From the NCBI GenBank assembly GCA_947095535.1, contig OX352774.1, forward strand, positions 74,090,416-74,154,415: a stretch of DNA of 64,000 nucleotides, given 5' to 3'. The DNA is from Poecilobothrus nobilitatus (lineage: Eukaryota; Arthropoda; Insecta; Diptera; Dolichopodidae). Position 1 is the stretch's first letter; every line of letters starts with the position of its first letter. Below, piece after piece: positions 1 through 11,375 of this stretch. A model generated the notes under the pieces. The model was not told where the DNA came from. It saw nothing but the letters and a program-made list of their open reading frames with translations, and searched no databases. The position numbers and the translations under genes are program-made.

Positions 1-380
1 ATTGATTTTTAATGAGAAAATGCTGTAATAAACTCATTAAATTTTTCTATCAAAATATTTTTTTGATTTTTTTTTTGTTTTTTTATTTTTTAATTTACTT
101 ATGAAACATAATAACATAATACATAAACAGATACCGTAGTTGTTATTTAATGAACAAAAATATTTGAAGATGCTTTATAAATTAATATTTATATTTTTGA
201 TAATAATTTCAATTGTAAAAATTCAAGTAAGATATATATATTTTAATTAAATTATTAATTAAAAAAAAATATAATATTTTTATTATTTTTAGTCAAAGTT
301 TTGTATTAATATTAAAAAATTCTAATTGATAGTTCATCAACATGATATATTTGATATTACTATTACCACTATTACATATA

Positions 381-1712
381 ACAAGTAAAAGTAACAGTAA
401 GTCGATGCAACCGACTTATTTATACCCTACACCTAAAAAATTCAAATTAAATTAAAAATCCATAAGTTATTTCAGTTAGGTATTTAATATAACTAAGCTA
501 AAAAAATTAATGCTTTTACAACCTTTGTACAAAATTTCAGATTTCTATCTTTATTAAATTCGAAAATATCCTTGTTAGGTTTTGGGAAGTGTGTGAAGGC
601 ACGCGAACCACCACCCCAATTCATCTCAAATTTTAGAAATATCAACAATGTAGAACATTCTTATATCAAATTTCAAGTTTATATGTTTATTAATTTCGAA
701 AGATATGCTTGTTTGGTCTTAGGAGTTGTGTGGCAGATACCCGAACAACCATTCTAATTCATCTTAAATTTTGGACAAATCAGAAATTCAGGAAACAACG
801 CCCTAGTACCAAATTTGAAGTTTCTATCTTTATTAATTTCGAAGATATGCTTGTTCGGTTTTGGGAGTTGTATGGGAGGTACCCGAACGACCACTCCAAT
901 TCATCTCAAATTTTAGACAAATCAGGGATTCAGAAAACAACACCCTAGTACCAAATTTGAAGTTTCTATCTTTATTAATTTCGAAGATATGCTTGTTCGG
1001 TTTTGGGAGTAGTATGGGAGGTACCCGGACGACCACTCCAATTCATCTCAAATTTTAGGCAAATCAGGGATTTAGAAAACCCTCGTATCAAATTTGAATT
1101 TCCTATCTTTATTAGTTTCGAAGATATGCATGTTCGGTTTTGGGAGTTGTATGTGAGGTACTCGAACAGCTCCTCCAATTCTTCTCAAATTTTGGACAAA
1201 TCAGGGATTCAGAAAACAACACCCTAGTACCAAATTTGAAGTTTCTATCTTTATTAATTTCGAATATATGCTTGTTCGGTTTTGGGATTTGTATGGGAGG
1301 TACCCGAACAACCACTCCAATTCATTTCAAATTTTGGGGATATCAGGGATTCAGGAAAACACACCCTCGTACAAAATTTTAAGCTTCTATCTTTATTAAT
1401 TTCGAAAATATGCGTATTAGGTTTTGGGAGTTGTATGGGAGGTACTCGAACGCATGGTCCGATTTCGCCCATTTACAATCCCCGCCTTACCTTAGTCATT
1501 GTTAACCTACAGTATAAATTTCATCAAGATAGCATCATTATTTTTTGAGTTATCGTGCGTACGGACGGACGGACGGACATCGCTAAATCGACTCAGGCGG
1601 TGATATTGATTCAGAATATATATACATGTCTATACCTAACTCGCTTCCTTTTGGTGGTTACAAACACCATACCAAAGTTAATATACCCTATACTTAATGT
1701 GTAGGGTATAAA
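381..1712 (+). mobile_element. Family A element, copy 1 (terminal inverted repeats, internal tandem repeats)
   Basis: The left end reads ACAAGTAAAAGTAACAGTAA, then GTCGATGCAACC and TATACCCTACACCTAAA. The right end reads ATACCCTATACTTAATGTGT and AGGGTATA. TATACCCTACAC and GTGTAGGGTATA are inverted copies. Near the right end lies a run of CGGA repeats followed by CATCGCTAAATCGACTC and CGCTTCCTTTTGGTGGTTAC, a layout that resembles the ends of common non-autonomous repeats in fly genomes (my recollection, not searched). The same two ends flank copies at 11751-12424 and 15512-16735. It carries no transposase. A Helitron-type (DINE-like) or DNA-transposon-derived origin is possible; I cannot decide. 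It interrupts DUF1091 pseudogene 1. Confidence 0.8.
540..1455 (+). repeat. Tandem array, about 7 units of roughly 140 bp, inside family A copy 1
   Basis: Each unit contains TTTCTATCTTTATTAATTTC, then GATATGCTTGTTCGGTTTTG, GGTACCCGAAC and CCAATTCATCTCAAATTTT. The TTCGAA-type landmark recurs near 559, 697, 838, 980, 1118, 1259 and 1402, so the period is about 138-143 bp. Open frames of 60-88 codons on both strands here come from the repeat and are not genes. Confidence 0.9.
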
Positions 1713-1848
1713 AATACAATTAATTCAACAATGAAATTAACTTTAATAATCCAATGAAATTACTTTATAGTACATATACATTAAAATTGATTTTTAAAAA
1801 TTTAATAAATGCAATAACACTAAATCAAACAGTTAATTATTGTCAAGT

Positions 1849-2444
1849 CGGACCGTTTAATTGCACATAAAAAAAAGACAAACATTTGATGCTCATATCC
1901 GGGTTTCGCATTAATTTGAGGCCCGGATAATTGCACAAATTTGTGCATTTAGGAAAACCTTTGATAAAAGCACAAATAAATGCTTATATGAGTGTTTTTT
2001 AAAATTGTAATGTTGTGATTTTAATAATGCAAACCTATTAACATTTCGTTACTTAAAATTCAAAAACTAATGTTAAAAAATTTTATATACATATATGTAT
2101 TGTATAATATGTAATTTAAAAATACATATGTCCATGTCAGATAATTCAACAGGTTTGTTCGTAAAAATTCAAAGGGTTTGTTCGTAAAACTTCAAAAGGT
2201 TTGTTTGTAAAATAAATTTTTAAATGTTTTTTTTTTTTAATGAATGTGCATTTAACAAGTTTTTTTCTATCGATTATGGCTAATGAGTCAGAGATGTATT
2301 GTGCTTTTAAAAGGTTTTTACATTTAAACGAGTTGCATATTTGAGTAAAAATGTTAGAAAATAATGTTTAAATTTATGGTGCAAAATTTTTGCGTTCTTT
2401 TAAACGGGTTATGCAGTTAACCGGATTGCATTTACACGGGTCCA
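1849..2444. mobile_element. Short inverted-repeat element inserted in DUF1091 pseudogene 1
   Basis: Extra sequence lies between two parts of the pseudogene that are adjacent in the intact paralogue at 8533-9183. The left end reads GGACCGTTTAATTGCACA; the reverse complement of the right end reads GGACCCGTGTAAATGCA. These form an imperfect terminal inverted repeat. Internally it holds GGATAATTGCACAAATTTG and GGTTTGTTCGTAAAA-type direct repeats (near 2150, 2175 and 2200). It has no coding capacity. The boundaries are set by comparison with the paralogue and may be off by a few bases. Confidence 0.6.
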
Positions 2445-2640
2445 TATTTCGTAAAGAAAAATATAATTTAATGTCAACAATTCTTGTACAATCATGGAGA
2501 TTTACAAAATCAAATTTTTCAAAAAATTGTCCGATGCAAACGAAACGTTATTATATTAATGATATGGATTTTAATTATTCAATTATATACCGGTAACACA
2601 TGTAAAACGGTCAATTTAATTTCCAATTTGATTTTTTTAC

Positions 2641-3084
2641 AATAAAACATAATAAACTAATAAAATTGGCTACTGTAGCATTTATTGGTTTTTATAATTC
2701 AATAAAAAAATAAAACGAAATTTGCCGAATTTAAAAAAAAATTAATAAAGTATAATAAAAAAATAAAACTTAAAAAATTAAAAATTATTTTACTTATTAA
2801 TATTTTATATATTTTTAAATTTTAATTTTTACATCTTAAATATTTTTTAGTATACGAGTACGTGATTTAATTTGGAAGAATTTTTTCAGTATGACAATAT
2901 GCTACAACATTTTTGATATTTTCGTTTTATGCATATTTCAAATATTCAGAATATGTCAAAAAGTATTCTGTTTAATTAAATCGAAATATTCCTAATATCG
3001 TATTTTCTTTTTTTTCTTTTTTTTCTTTTTTGATATTAATACTGGAATATTTAGAACGCATTTCTTTTTTATTCCATGTCAGAA
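2641..3084. other. Intergenic, no feature seen
   Basis: AT-rich sequence with homopolymer runs, including TTTTTTCTTTT repeats near 3005-3030. No open frame or recognisable repeat was found. Confidence 0.6.
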
Positions 3085-3890
3085 GTGGAACAAACAGAAA
3101 ACAAGGTAGAATGTAAACCAACGGTTTTTAAAAGCGCACATTTCCAAAACTCAATACAAACTGTTTAGAAGTGTGACTTACACAAAAATTTGAAAATTTC
3201 ATGTAATAAAAAAAAATGTGAAAATAGGACATTTTTGAAATTTTGAGGGGCCGTAATTCCGGAATCCTATATAACTAAGAAAAGCCGTTAACACACGTAA
3301 AAATATATTATTGAACCTTTAATTTTCATGCCTTGCCGAAAAAAAATTTGTACAGGTGCCTAAGTTACAGGTGTCTAAAAACACCAAATTTTCAATTTTT
3401 GAGACGTAATAACTCTTAAAGAGGGGGTGCTACCAAAAAATTTTCTGAGGAAACTTATACTAATTCTAAAAGTTCTTTCTTGTCTCAAAATTTCAGGTTC
3501 CTATCTAAAGGCTTTCTGAAGTTATGAAAAACGAAATTTCATGCAAAATGTGGTTTTCACATAACGGTAAATTTAAATACTAAATTTAAAAAAATTGTAT
3601 AATTGTATAATGACGTTTTCAGATTGAAAAAATCTTAAGTAGAACATAAGATATATGCATTTAAAAATAGGGCTTTTTCAAAGTTTGAGGGGCTGTAGCT
3701 CCGTAATGGGAGGGGCTACATGAAAAAGTTGTTCCACAAAATTATTTTTTTTATGAGACCTACCCATGGTTAAAATTTTTTTTCTCTATCTTTAACGGTG
3801 TAGAAGTTTTGTAAACAGACGGACGTACAGAGTGAAACTAATAAGCACATTTTTTCAAAATTTTGTTGGAAATGTGCTAAAAAGGAGAAA
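3085..3890 (+). repeat. Dispersed repeat family C, near-complete copy with terminal hairpin
   Basis: Begins near AACAAGGTAGAATGTAAACC and ends with GTAAACAGACGGACGTACAG, then AGCACATTT (3844) and AAATGTGCT (3870). The last two pair perfectly as a 9-bp stem with an AT-rich loop. An inverted counterpart with the same ends lies at 36034-36960. Fragments occur at 7143-7450, 19480-19965, 24840-24990, 27282-27830, 28970-29180, 39230-39540 and 41220-41790. Non-coding. A hairpin at one end is compatible with a Helitron-like mechanism, but no diagnostic ends were established. Confidence 0.75.
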
Positions 3891-4338
3891 TAAAATGGCA
3901 AAATAATCGAATACGATTTTCATTTATTGTAAAAAGTAACTTTAAAAGAATTTCTAAATAGAAAATATGAATGGTAAGCGTTAAATCATTTCATTGAGTA
4001 TAATCAGTTAATGTAGTGCTATAAGATGATTTAAACGCTGTAGCAAATATCTCTATAATATTGTGTTGAACATTTTGTTACAAAATTTAAAATTAAATTT
4101 ACTGTATGTAAAATTTTATATAGTTTTATTTTATAATTAATTATTAATTATTGAAATAAAATATACAATAAAATGGAAAATATTATGATTATAAGTATAA
4201 TAAAATTATTAATTATTTTAATTAATAATTTGTTATTTTAATTAAATTTGTGGTAATTTTAAATAAAAACTTTTTACAAAATTCTAAATGAATTGTAAAG
4301 AAAAAAATTTTAATATGAAAATATAAAAAGATTAAGAT
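3891..4338. other. Intergenic, no feature seen
   Basis: AT-rich, with many short ATTAATTA palindromes around 4130-4250. No gene or repeat boundary was recognised. Confidence 0.55.
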
Positions 4339-4667
4339 GATGGCCCAATACTTACTTTGTTTCATTTACTTCCTTCGCAAACTTTGACAGATAAAATGAA
4401 TTACATTATTTCTTATGGTACTTGACCAAATGCACAAAGTATTCAAAGTAAGCAAACAAAGCAAAGTAAGAAATTGACGAATTTTCAATTCCGCACTTTA
4501 CTTTGAATACTTTGACATTTGATATTTGAATTTTTTTACATAAACATTAAAAAAATTTGAATAGGTGAGAAAAATTTTAAGTAGGTAGGATTGTTATTTT
4601 TTACAATCCATTAATTTGACAATTTCTATAAATGTCTCGAACCCAAAATCTTCTCTATTGGGCCATC
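4339..4667. mobile_element. MITE-like element with 12-bp perfect terminal inverted repeats
   Basis: GATGGCCCAATA at 4339-4350 is mirrored exactly by TATTGGGCCATC at 4656-4667. Inside is a second inverted pair, CAAAGTATTCAAAGTAA near 4435 and TTACTTTGAATACTTTG near 4499. About 330 bp, no coding potential. I could not see a clear target duplication. Confidence 0.65.
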
Positions 4668-5114
4668 ACCTTTATTCGTTTTTAATTGCGTTGTCTAAGT
4701 TTCATTTACGTATTTGTTTTAAATAATAAATTTTTAACCATCACTTTATATCAAAATAATATCTTTATATTATGTTGCCTTTTTCTTAGCTTTATGTTAT
4801 TCCATGAAGTGATTATTAAGTTGTCTCAGACCCCAGTTAATGCAATTAGTTGTTAATGGTTAACAAAGGTTAAAAAGTACATATCAGTTATTTTCATAAT
4901 TAGTAAGTACTTGTATTTGTACCGTTTAAATTTTATAATAAGCAAAAAAAAATATTAAATTAAATTAAATAAGTTGTATACGAATATTTTTTTCATATTG
5001 CTTTAACTCTTACCAAGAAGAATAATTAAAAAAAGTTTATATATTAAAAAAAACATAGATTTATAATCACTCAATATACAATTATAAGCCTAATTATTTG
5101 TTAAAAATTTTAAT

Positions 5115-5810
5115 ACCACCAAAAAACGAGTTAAAGCAAAGAGTAGACAGTGTCAACTCTAAGATACCTGCACGAACATTATAATATATACTGTTACCAT
5201 AAAATTTAATCATCTTTTACAAAATTTCAGAGGTTTAATTTTATAAGTGCCTATTACACCTACCCGAACCTGTTGCACCAAACCAACCAAATTTCACAGA
5301 GCTTATTGCCATTATCAAATATTAACTTAATTATATTTTAGAAAATTGAAGATACCCTAACTTAATTAAGTACCAAGATATGAGGATATAAAACTATTCT
5401 AAGATATCGAAACCTGTTATTTTGTGTTAGAGTAACAAAATTTTCAAGAAGTTGTTGACATGAAACTGAACTTATTTTCATAAAATTTCAGAAGGTGCCG
5501 AGCTTCAATAACGACTGAGTTATTTTTATAAAGAAAAAGAAGTTAATTTAACTACACAAACCTGCGGTCAAATTTGCTTTATTTCAATAGCGAAACTAAC
5601 CATTTTATGAAAATGAAAGTATTATATAGTATTCTGAAAGTAGCTATAGTATTCTGAAAGTAGCTAAAGTATTCTGAAAAGTCAGAATACTATAGGTGCA
5701 TTATTTTCTGTCTTATGGTGTGGGCAGACGTATATGACTAAATCGACATGTCTGCTTTAACGTGTCACAATCATAATGGCAAATTTATTATACCCTTAAA
5801 CTAAGGATAT
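5115..5810 (+). repeat. Dispersed repeat family E, copy 1
   Basis: Starts with a TAGACAGTGTCAACTCTAAG block followed by ATACCTGCACGAAC. It contains several degenerate units of the type ACCATAAAATTTAATCATC, then ACAAAATTTCAGA, and three copies of GTATTCTGAAAGTAGCTA near 5630-5690. The right part carries GACTAAATCGACATGTCTG. The same starting block recurs at 6525, 24650, 37905, 40655 and, inverted, at 39175. The flanks 4668-5114 and 5811-5960 show no gene. Confidence 0.6.
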
Positions 5811-5960
5811 ACAAAACCGAAATACATAGTTCCAAATTACATAATGATAAATTTTAAAAATTTAATTAACCTTAAAGAGAGATAAAATCAGAATTTTAAA
5901 TAAACATCATTAAATTTTGTAGAATTGCGACTAAACAAGTGATACATATCTATCAATTAC

Positions 5961-6530
5961 ATGGAACAAATGATTAAAATACATAAAAATTTGTTATTTC
6001 CAAGCGGAGTTTTAATAATCATTTTATTTCAAATAATTCAAGTAAGTATTTTATAGTTTAATTCTATGGTTCAATAAAAAAAAAAAACAAAGCAAAAATT
6101 TCTTTTATTCTTTTTTTTTTAGTAAAAATTTTGTATTAAAATAAAACAATTTGAAAAAATTATTTTATTATGAATTTAAAATATAAATATATAAATGATT
6201 CAAAAATATATTTTAATTCAGCAATTGATACAAGAAACAAAGTATTCAAACCTTGTATAGTACATATAGCTTAAGAGTATCATTTAAACAAAAAAAATTG
6301 TGCAAATATTTAATCAAACCATAAAATATCGCCATTTATTAGAAAATAAAGGGTTTGGAATAATAACAACTATACTTACAAAAAAATGGAATAACGTAAA
6401 AATAAATAAACCAAAAAAATATCCAATGCTATCAGGTCAACATTACATTGAAAATTTCAATTTGATTATTGTTTTTTTGCAGTACCAACCCCGTAAAGGA
6501 AAATTTTTATACAAACAAAGAGTGCAATAG
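5961..6530 (+). pseudogene. DUF1091-family secreted protein, pseudogene 2
   Basis: Exon 1 (5961-6041) is an intact 27-codon signal peptide, MEQMIKIHKN..., nearly identical to that of the gene at 8533, with a GTAAGT donor. The acceptor is at 6121-6122. The first codon of exon 2 is TAA where the intact gene has TCA, and a frameshift after the IKIKQFEKI block produces more stops. The frame recovers at about 6300 with NQTIKYRHL and ENKGFG, then KKYPMLSGQHYIENF. Two family cysteines are replaced: Arg in the sequon motif and Tyr in the CP motif. Relaxed constraint is therefore visible in substitutions as well as stops. It ends in family E repeat DNA. Confidence 0.85.
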
Positions 6531-7450
6531 AGTAAACTGTGTCAATTATGGATACCCGTATGAACGTAATATACCCTGTTTCTATAAAACTTGACCATGT
6601 TTTAAAAACTTTCAGATGTTTTAGTACCGACGTTAACTACAGCGATATATTTATGTAAATTGTGGAGTTGTATGACAGCTACTCGAATCTATTGCACAAG
6701 CGCAACCAAATTTTACGGAAGTTGTTTCCATAAAACTTGATCATCATTTATAAGATTTTAGACGCCTAGCTTCATTAAGCTACTTTAGACCAATCAAATT
6801 TTACAAAAGTGTTTGCAATATAACTCGACATCTCTTCACTAAATTTCAAATACCTAGCTTCAATAACCACTGAGTTATTCTCGAACTCAAGTTGTATTTA
6901 AATAGCAAATCTAACAATTTTGCAAAAGTGACGTAAAAAAAATTTTAGCCTGCTAGCTCCTTTATTCTATAAGTCATATTGTCATTTGCAATATTTCAGA
7001 CGCCTAGCTTCATTAAGTTGAAAGAGGTGCAAGAAGCCCGAACTGGCTACTTTAGACCAACCAAATTTTACAAAAATTGTTGACATGTAACAATTGCGGT
7101 ATTTTAATTAACTGTATATTAAATGAATATGAAATGAATAATTAACTGTATATGAAACTCAATTTTGGCTAAAATTTGGAGTCCTTCCATCTTTCAAATG
7201 ATTTAACTTAGAAGCTTGAAATTTTGAGAGGAGTTAGATCTTTGGAAATCAGTATGAGCCATTTCAGGAAATATTTTTGTGTCGCCCCCTGTTTAGGAGC
7301 CGCAAGGGGTCAAAAACTGAAAATTCTCTATTTTTAAACATCTGTAACTTGGGCACCTGTCCAAATTTTTTTGAAGTAATATACAAAAATTAAAGCTCCA
7401 ATATTATATTTTTGTTTGTGTTAATAATCTTTCTTAATAATATAGGGTTA
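6531..7450. repeat. Family E copy 2 followed by a family C fragment
   Basis: 6531-7090 starts with AAACTGTGTCAATTATGGAT and has repeated blocks such as GACGCCTAGCTTCATTAAG (near 6770 and 6999) and ACCAACCAAATTTTACAAAA. 7143-7450 matches the inverted (minus-strand) orientation of family C: the stretch around GTCGCCCCCTGTTTAGGAG and GGGCACCTGTCCAAATTTTT parallels 36600-36720. No gene. Confidence 0.6.
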
Positions 7451-8532
7451 CCTTAAATTTGACAAAATAGTGACTTGATTTTTCCCAGTTTCTCTAACAA
7501 ATTATTCTAACGATTTATTTAAATATAAATTTATTTTAATCAATATACTTACTTAATATTTATGTACTCTTTACCAAAAACTTTGGAAATGTGCTTTCGT
7601 GAAAACCCTTTGTTTTTTCATTACTTGTTTTTGTTTTATATTCAGAATACATTGTTTCCTTCACTTATTTCAGAAAGTTTTTTTCTGATTTTTTGGAAAG
7701 TTTTAAAAATACTTTTCTGGCTTCGGTTGATTTATAAGTATTTGTATTGGGATACATTTCTTTTTTCCATAAAGCTTAAGTAAAACAAATTGTAGTTAAG
7801 GCAAAATATTTTCTGGTAAACTTTTAGGAAAAAATGATATTTTTAGAAAGCTCTAAAAATAATTTTTGATTTTATGCTTGGTTAAAAAATTAGGCTTTGA
7901 ATAATTTGTTTAGCAGAAGTTTGAATTCAGTCACCCTCCATACTGTTAAGAATATATTTTTATTAAAATAATCATATTAGGTATAATAATAATAACTATC
8001 GCCAGTTTCAATACTTTTAAGTTATTTCTGTTCAAAACGGTAATAAGGCGCAGTTTGAAAAAATCGCTTTTTCTCCTTTATTTCTCCGTTCAATTAATTA
8101 AAATTAAAATTTTTATTTATGAAATTCATTCCTCATTTCTTAATTAGTAAAGAGTTTTCTACAAACGTTTAAAATATAAAATTGGAAAAGAAAATTATTG
8201 TAATTATTATTAAATAAATTCCTATACAATTTTCCAGTTGGTTCCAATTCTTTTTTTTCCAAAAATAAAATAGAAATTAATATAGAATAGATTATCATCA
8301 CGTAGGTAGTCAAAAAAAACAATCAAGAGACTAATTATTTTTTAAGTTTTCTAACGCAAAAATAAAATATCAAAATATATACATATTTACAAATTATATA
8401 AGTATGTAATCACAACATAAAAAAGTTTAATGAACCTTAAAGGAAAACAAAACAGAAATTTCGTTTAAGAACATTTGAACTTTTCGAAATTTTCTTTTTT
8501 TCAGTTGTAACTAAACATGTTCTACGGATTAA
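7451..8532. other. Intergenic, no gene seen
   Basis: AT-rich spacer. A block near 7560-7680 (ACTCTTTACCAAAAACTTT onward) resembles the reverse complement of 37690-37830, so it is probably another dispersed repeat. Open frames of 60-73 codons here have low-complexity, hydrophobic translations and no splice context. Confidence 0.5.
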
Positions 8533-9183
8533 ATGCAAGAAATGATTAAAATACATAAAAATTTATTGTTTGCCAGTGGACTTTTAATAATTATTTCTTT
8601 TACAGTAATTCAAGTATGTATTTATTTACAAAAAAGTAAAAATATATTTTTTTTAAATATTTGTTTTCTTTAGTCAAAATATTGCATTAAAATAAAAAAA
8701 TTTGAAAAAATTATTTATGATAAAAATTATTTTATTATTGATTTAAAATATAAATATATAAATGATTCAATAGTATCTGCTAACATAACAATTGACACGA
8801 AAAACAATAGCATTCAAACTATATATAGTAGATTTACATTAACAGTACAATTTAATAAAAATTTTATGACATTAATTAATCAAACAGTAAATTATTGTCA
8901 ATTAATAGAATATGAAGGAATTGGAATAATGTCAACTATACTACAAAAGGGATGGCACACAATTAAAACAAATATACCAAAAAAATGTCCATTACCATCA
9001 GGTCAATATTATATTGAAAATTTCAACTTTGATTATTCTTTGTTACCAGTAACAGTACGAAAAGCGAAATTTTTATTTACAAGCACGTATTTTTCTATTT
9101 TCAACAATAAATTAAAAATGTTGGCAAATATGACATTTATTGGTGATGTTTTAACATTAAAAAAAAAACAGATGTGTGCATAA
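8533..9183 (+). CDS. DUF1091-family secreted protein (block A, intact)
   Basis: Two exons: 8533-8613 (27 codons, signal peptide MQEMIKIHKNLLFASGLLII) and 8674-9183. The intron is 60 bp with a GTATGT donor and TTTAG acceptor, phase 0. The 196-residue product starts its mature part with SKYCIKIKKFEK. Family marks are visible: NQTVNYC (sequon plus cysteine, about residues 93-99), KKCPLPSGQYYIENF (about 128-142) and a terminal ...KKKQMCA. DUF1091 proteins are small secreted proteins of flies, thought to be distant relatives of MD-2/GM2-activator-like lipid binders; some relatives are chemosensory (recalled, not searched). The ligand is unknown. A possible AATAAA signal lies near 9226. It is the only intact member of block A; its two relatives upstream are broken. 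Confidence 0.85.
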
Positions 9184-9910
9184 ATGCAATTTAAATTTAT
9201 ATAAATACATGTTAAGGTTATATAGAATAAACAAAAAAAAAAACAATATCTATATATAAAATGTAGTTTATTTTTCTCAAAAGAATATTCTAAATTTGAA
9301 AGTAACAAAATTATGTAATAAATAAATGTGACAATTTTAATAAAATTTTAACAAGTTTAATAAAGATTTTTCATCTTCTAAATGGTTTAAACAAATTTTT
9401 TACCTTTCTATATGGTTTAATCAAGTTTCGCGCTATTCGTTTACACCAAGGATGTTTATAAGGTTGATCGAGATTTACAATTAGATCGTGAAGTACTTTT
9501 TATTGGATATTTACCATTTATCATTTTTTTATAAAAATTCAATTTTTTTTTTTTTATTTCATTCTAAATTCGTTGTCCATGACATTTTTATAGTATCGTT
9601 AGATATAATATTGCCTATTTTTCATAACTATTAAGAAACTAATTAAGGATTTCAAATGTAAATTATAATATTTTATGATACATATATGGAACAGTTCAAA
9701 ATACCCAAAGTGTTTTCAAGATTTCAAAAAAAATTGAAATTGATCATTTCCGTTCAACATAAATTTAATCTCAAAAAGTATTGCAGACTAACTTTTAAAT
9801 ATATTTCCGGAATTTATTTCTATATTTTGGTTCGACGTATTTGTGCGAATCTACTTTTTACATAAATGAAAATATTAAAGTTAAAATTAAAACTATTTAA
9901 TGGACGCAAT
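9184..9910. other. Intergenic, no gene seen
   Basis: Apart from the likely polyadenylation signal of the upstream gene near 9226, I see short AT-rich blocks only. The antisense open frame across 9033-9308 is a shadow of the DUF1091 exon. Confidence 0.5.
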
Positions 9911-11375
9911 CGAATGCAGAGAAGTTTTTAAAGCTTCTTCAATCAGACTGGCATCATGTGGCAAATCTTGGGGAACTTTACCAACTCTGGGCGAATGGGT
10001 TCTCCTACATTTTGAAAAAGCACTACGGACCTATAAAGTCCAATGAATACTGATGCGTTAGCTCAACCTTCATAAATAAAAAATATAATTTTCTTCTTTT
10101 CACATTTATTTTAAAATATTACATCCGTCTGTTTATCTCTATATATATTATCCAACTATATTTATATCAATAAAAAAAAAGCTGCTAAGGGTAACCCAAA
10201 ACTTGCAATATATTCAATAGCCTTTTTATTTATATTTTTATAAGTTATAAAGTAAAGTTTTTAAAAAAATTTAAGTATGAATAATTTTTTTTTATTTTTA
10301 TATGGCTATTGAACCAAAAAGGCTGCTAAATATACTACAAGTTTTTGGCCACCCCTGGGTTAGCGGCTTTTTCAATTACAATTCAAACACATGTTTAAAA
10401 ACAACCATTATTCGTTACTGATTAAACTAATAATATAGATTTAATTCAAGATACTATTTTCTTGCAATATTAGAGCTAGGACCCACTTAAGTTTCCAGCC
10501 TCAAATTATTTTAGTATCAACAATATCGGAAGAGTAACAATTATACTAAATTTCAGTCAAATCGTATAACAATTACTACGTGCTCTACAACATATCAAAT
10601 AATATTCGTATTCGGATATTTTAAGGCGGACCCACTGAAGCTAAGAACATTTTCATGATACATCTACATCATTTGGCAACTTTTTTATGTTGAATCAAAG
10701 TTCAGCAATATTTTCCAGCAACATTTTCATGATGCAACATTTTAGCATCAACTATATCGCAAGAGTAACATTTATACAAAATTTCATTCAAATCATATAA
10801 CAATTACTATGGGCTCTAGAATATATCAAATAATATTCGTATTCGGATATTTTAGAGTGGATCCACTGTATCTACAGATTCCAAATTTTGTGGAGCATAA
10901 GATCAACACGCATACCAAATTTTATTGAAACACGAGACTTTTTTTTGTCTGACCGCACGTGATTTTTTAGAAGAAATCATATTTTATTCGAACATTATGA
11001 GGGGATTCCACTACAGCTTCCGATCTCAACGTTTTTGCAGAGGTAATCGGTAATTGGTAATCGCAAAATAAACCTCTATATCAAATTTGATTCTAATCGG
11101 ATAAGAATTGCAAGTGTTATGCTGACAACAAATGTTTACGGACGCGGAATTTTCGCGGTTTTGTTTTTTGTTTTATTCTACATCCTTTAAAATGCCCAGA
11201 AAATGATTTGGAGAAATCTATTTTTTTTTTAGAAAACCCATTACAACACTCATAGTATTAATACTAATAATATCTATCATAATAATAAAAATTTGAAATG
11301 TCTACTACACATCTATAACTCATACTAATTATAACACAATGTTAAAATTTTTTCATTCAAACCTTTAGTTGTGTA
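9911..11375 (+). repeat. Repeat family F, copy 1 (possible transposon end)
   Basis: A block at 9915-10130 (GAGAAGTTTTTAAAGCTTCT, then CAAATCTTGGGGAACTTTAC, GCGTTAGCTCAACCTTCAT and TTACATCCGTCTGTTTATCT) recurs at 18667-18900. The tail around 11285-11370 (CATACTAATTATAACACAAT) recurs at 19045-19110, so the second copy lacks the middle. One frame reads SDWHHVANLGELYQLWANGF and ends YGPIKSNEY-stop, which could be the C-terminus of a transposase; I do not recognise it. Between 10495 and 10880 a segment of about 140 bp (TATATCGCAAGAGTAACAT..., TATTCGTATTCGGATATTTT) occurs twice. Confidence 0.6.

Larger units (their letters stand above)
170..2640 (+). pseudogene. DUF1091-family secreted protein, pseudogene 1 split by two mobile elements
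   Basis: Remnant of a gene closely related to the intact one at 8533-9183. Exon 1 (170-226) is a 19-codon signal peptide starting MLYKLIFIF and ending in CAA before a GTAAG donor. Exon 2 starts at 293 after TTTTTAG with SKFCINIKKF, then hits an in-frame TAA at about 323. The gene is interrupted near 380 by a 1.3-kb element, resumes around 1735-1848 (TYTLKLIF, then NQTVNYCQ with the family sequon and cysteine), and is interrupted again by an element of about 0.6 kb. It resumes at about 2445 with MSTILVQSW, KNCPMQT and RYYINDMDF. A one-base shift follows near 2590; in the shifted frame PVTHVK matches the PVTVRK of the intact gene. No functional product is expected. Confidence 0.85.

Noticed and set aside
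572..1548. Overlapping open frames of 60-88 codons on both strands
   Set aside because: They are produced by the 140-bp tandem repeat; equivalent frames occur on both strands and repeat with the same period.
1555..1580. CRISPR-like or regulatory array from CGGA repeats
   Set aside because: A simple-sequence run that is part of the family A end; similar CGGA or CCGT runs occur in families B and C.
7562..7783. 73-codon open frame
   Set aside because: Phe/Leu-rich translation of an AT-rich repeat that is also seen near 37700; no family motif.
9033..9308. 91-codon minus-strand frame
   Set aside because: Antisense to the DUF1091 exon at 8674-9183.
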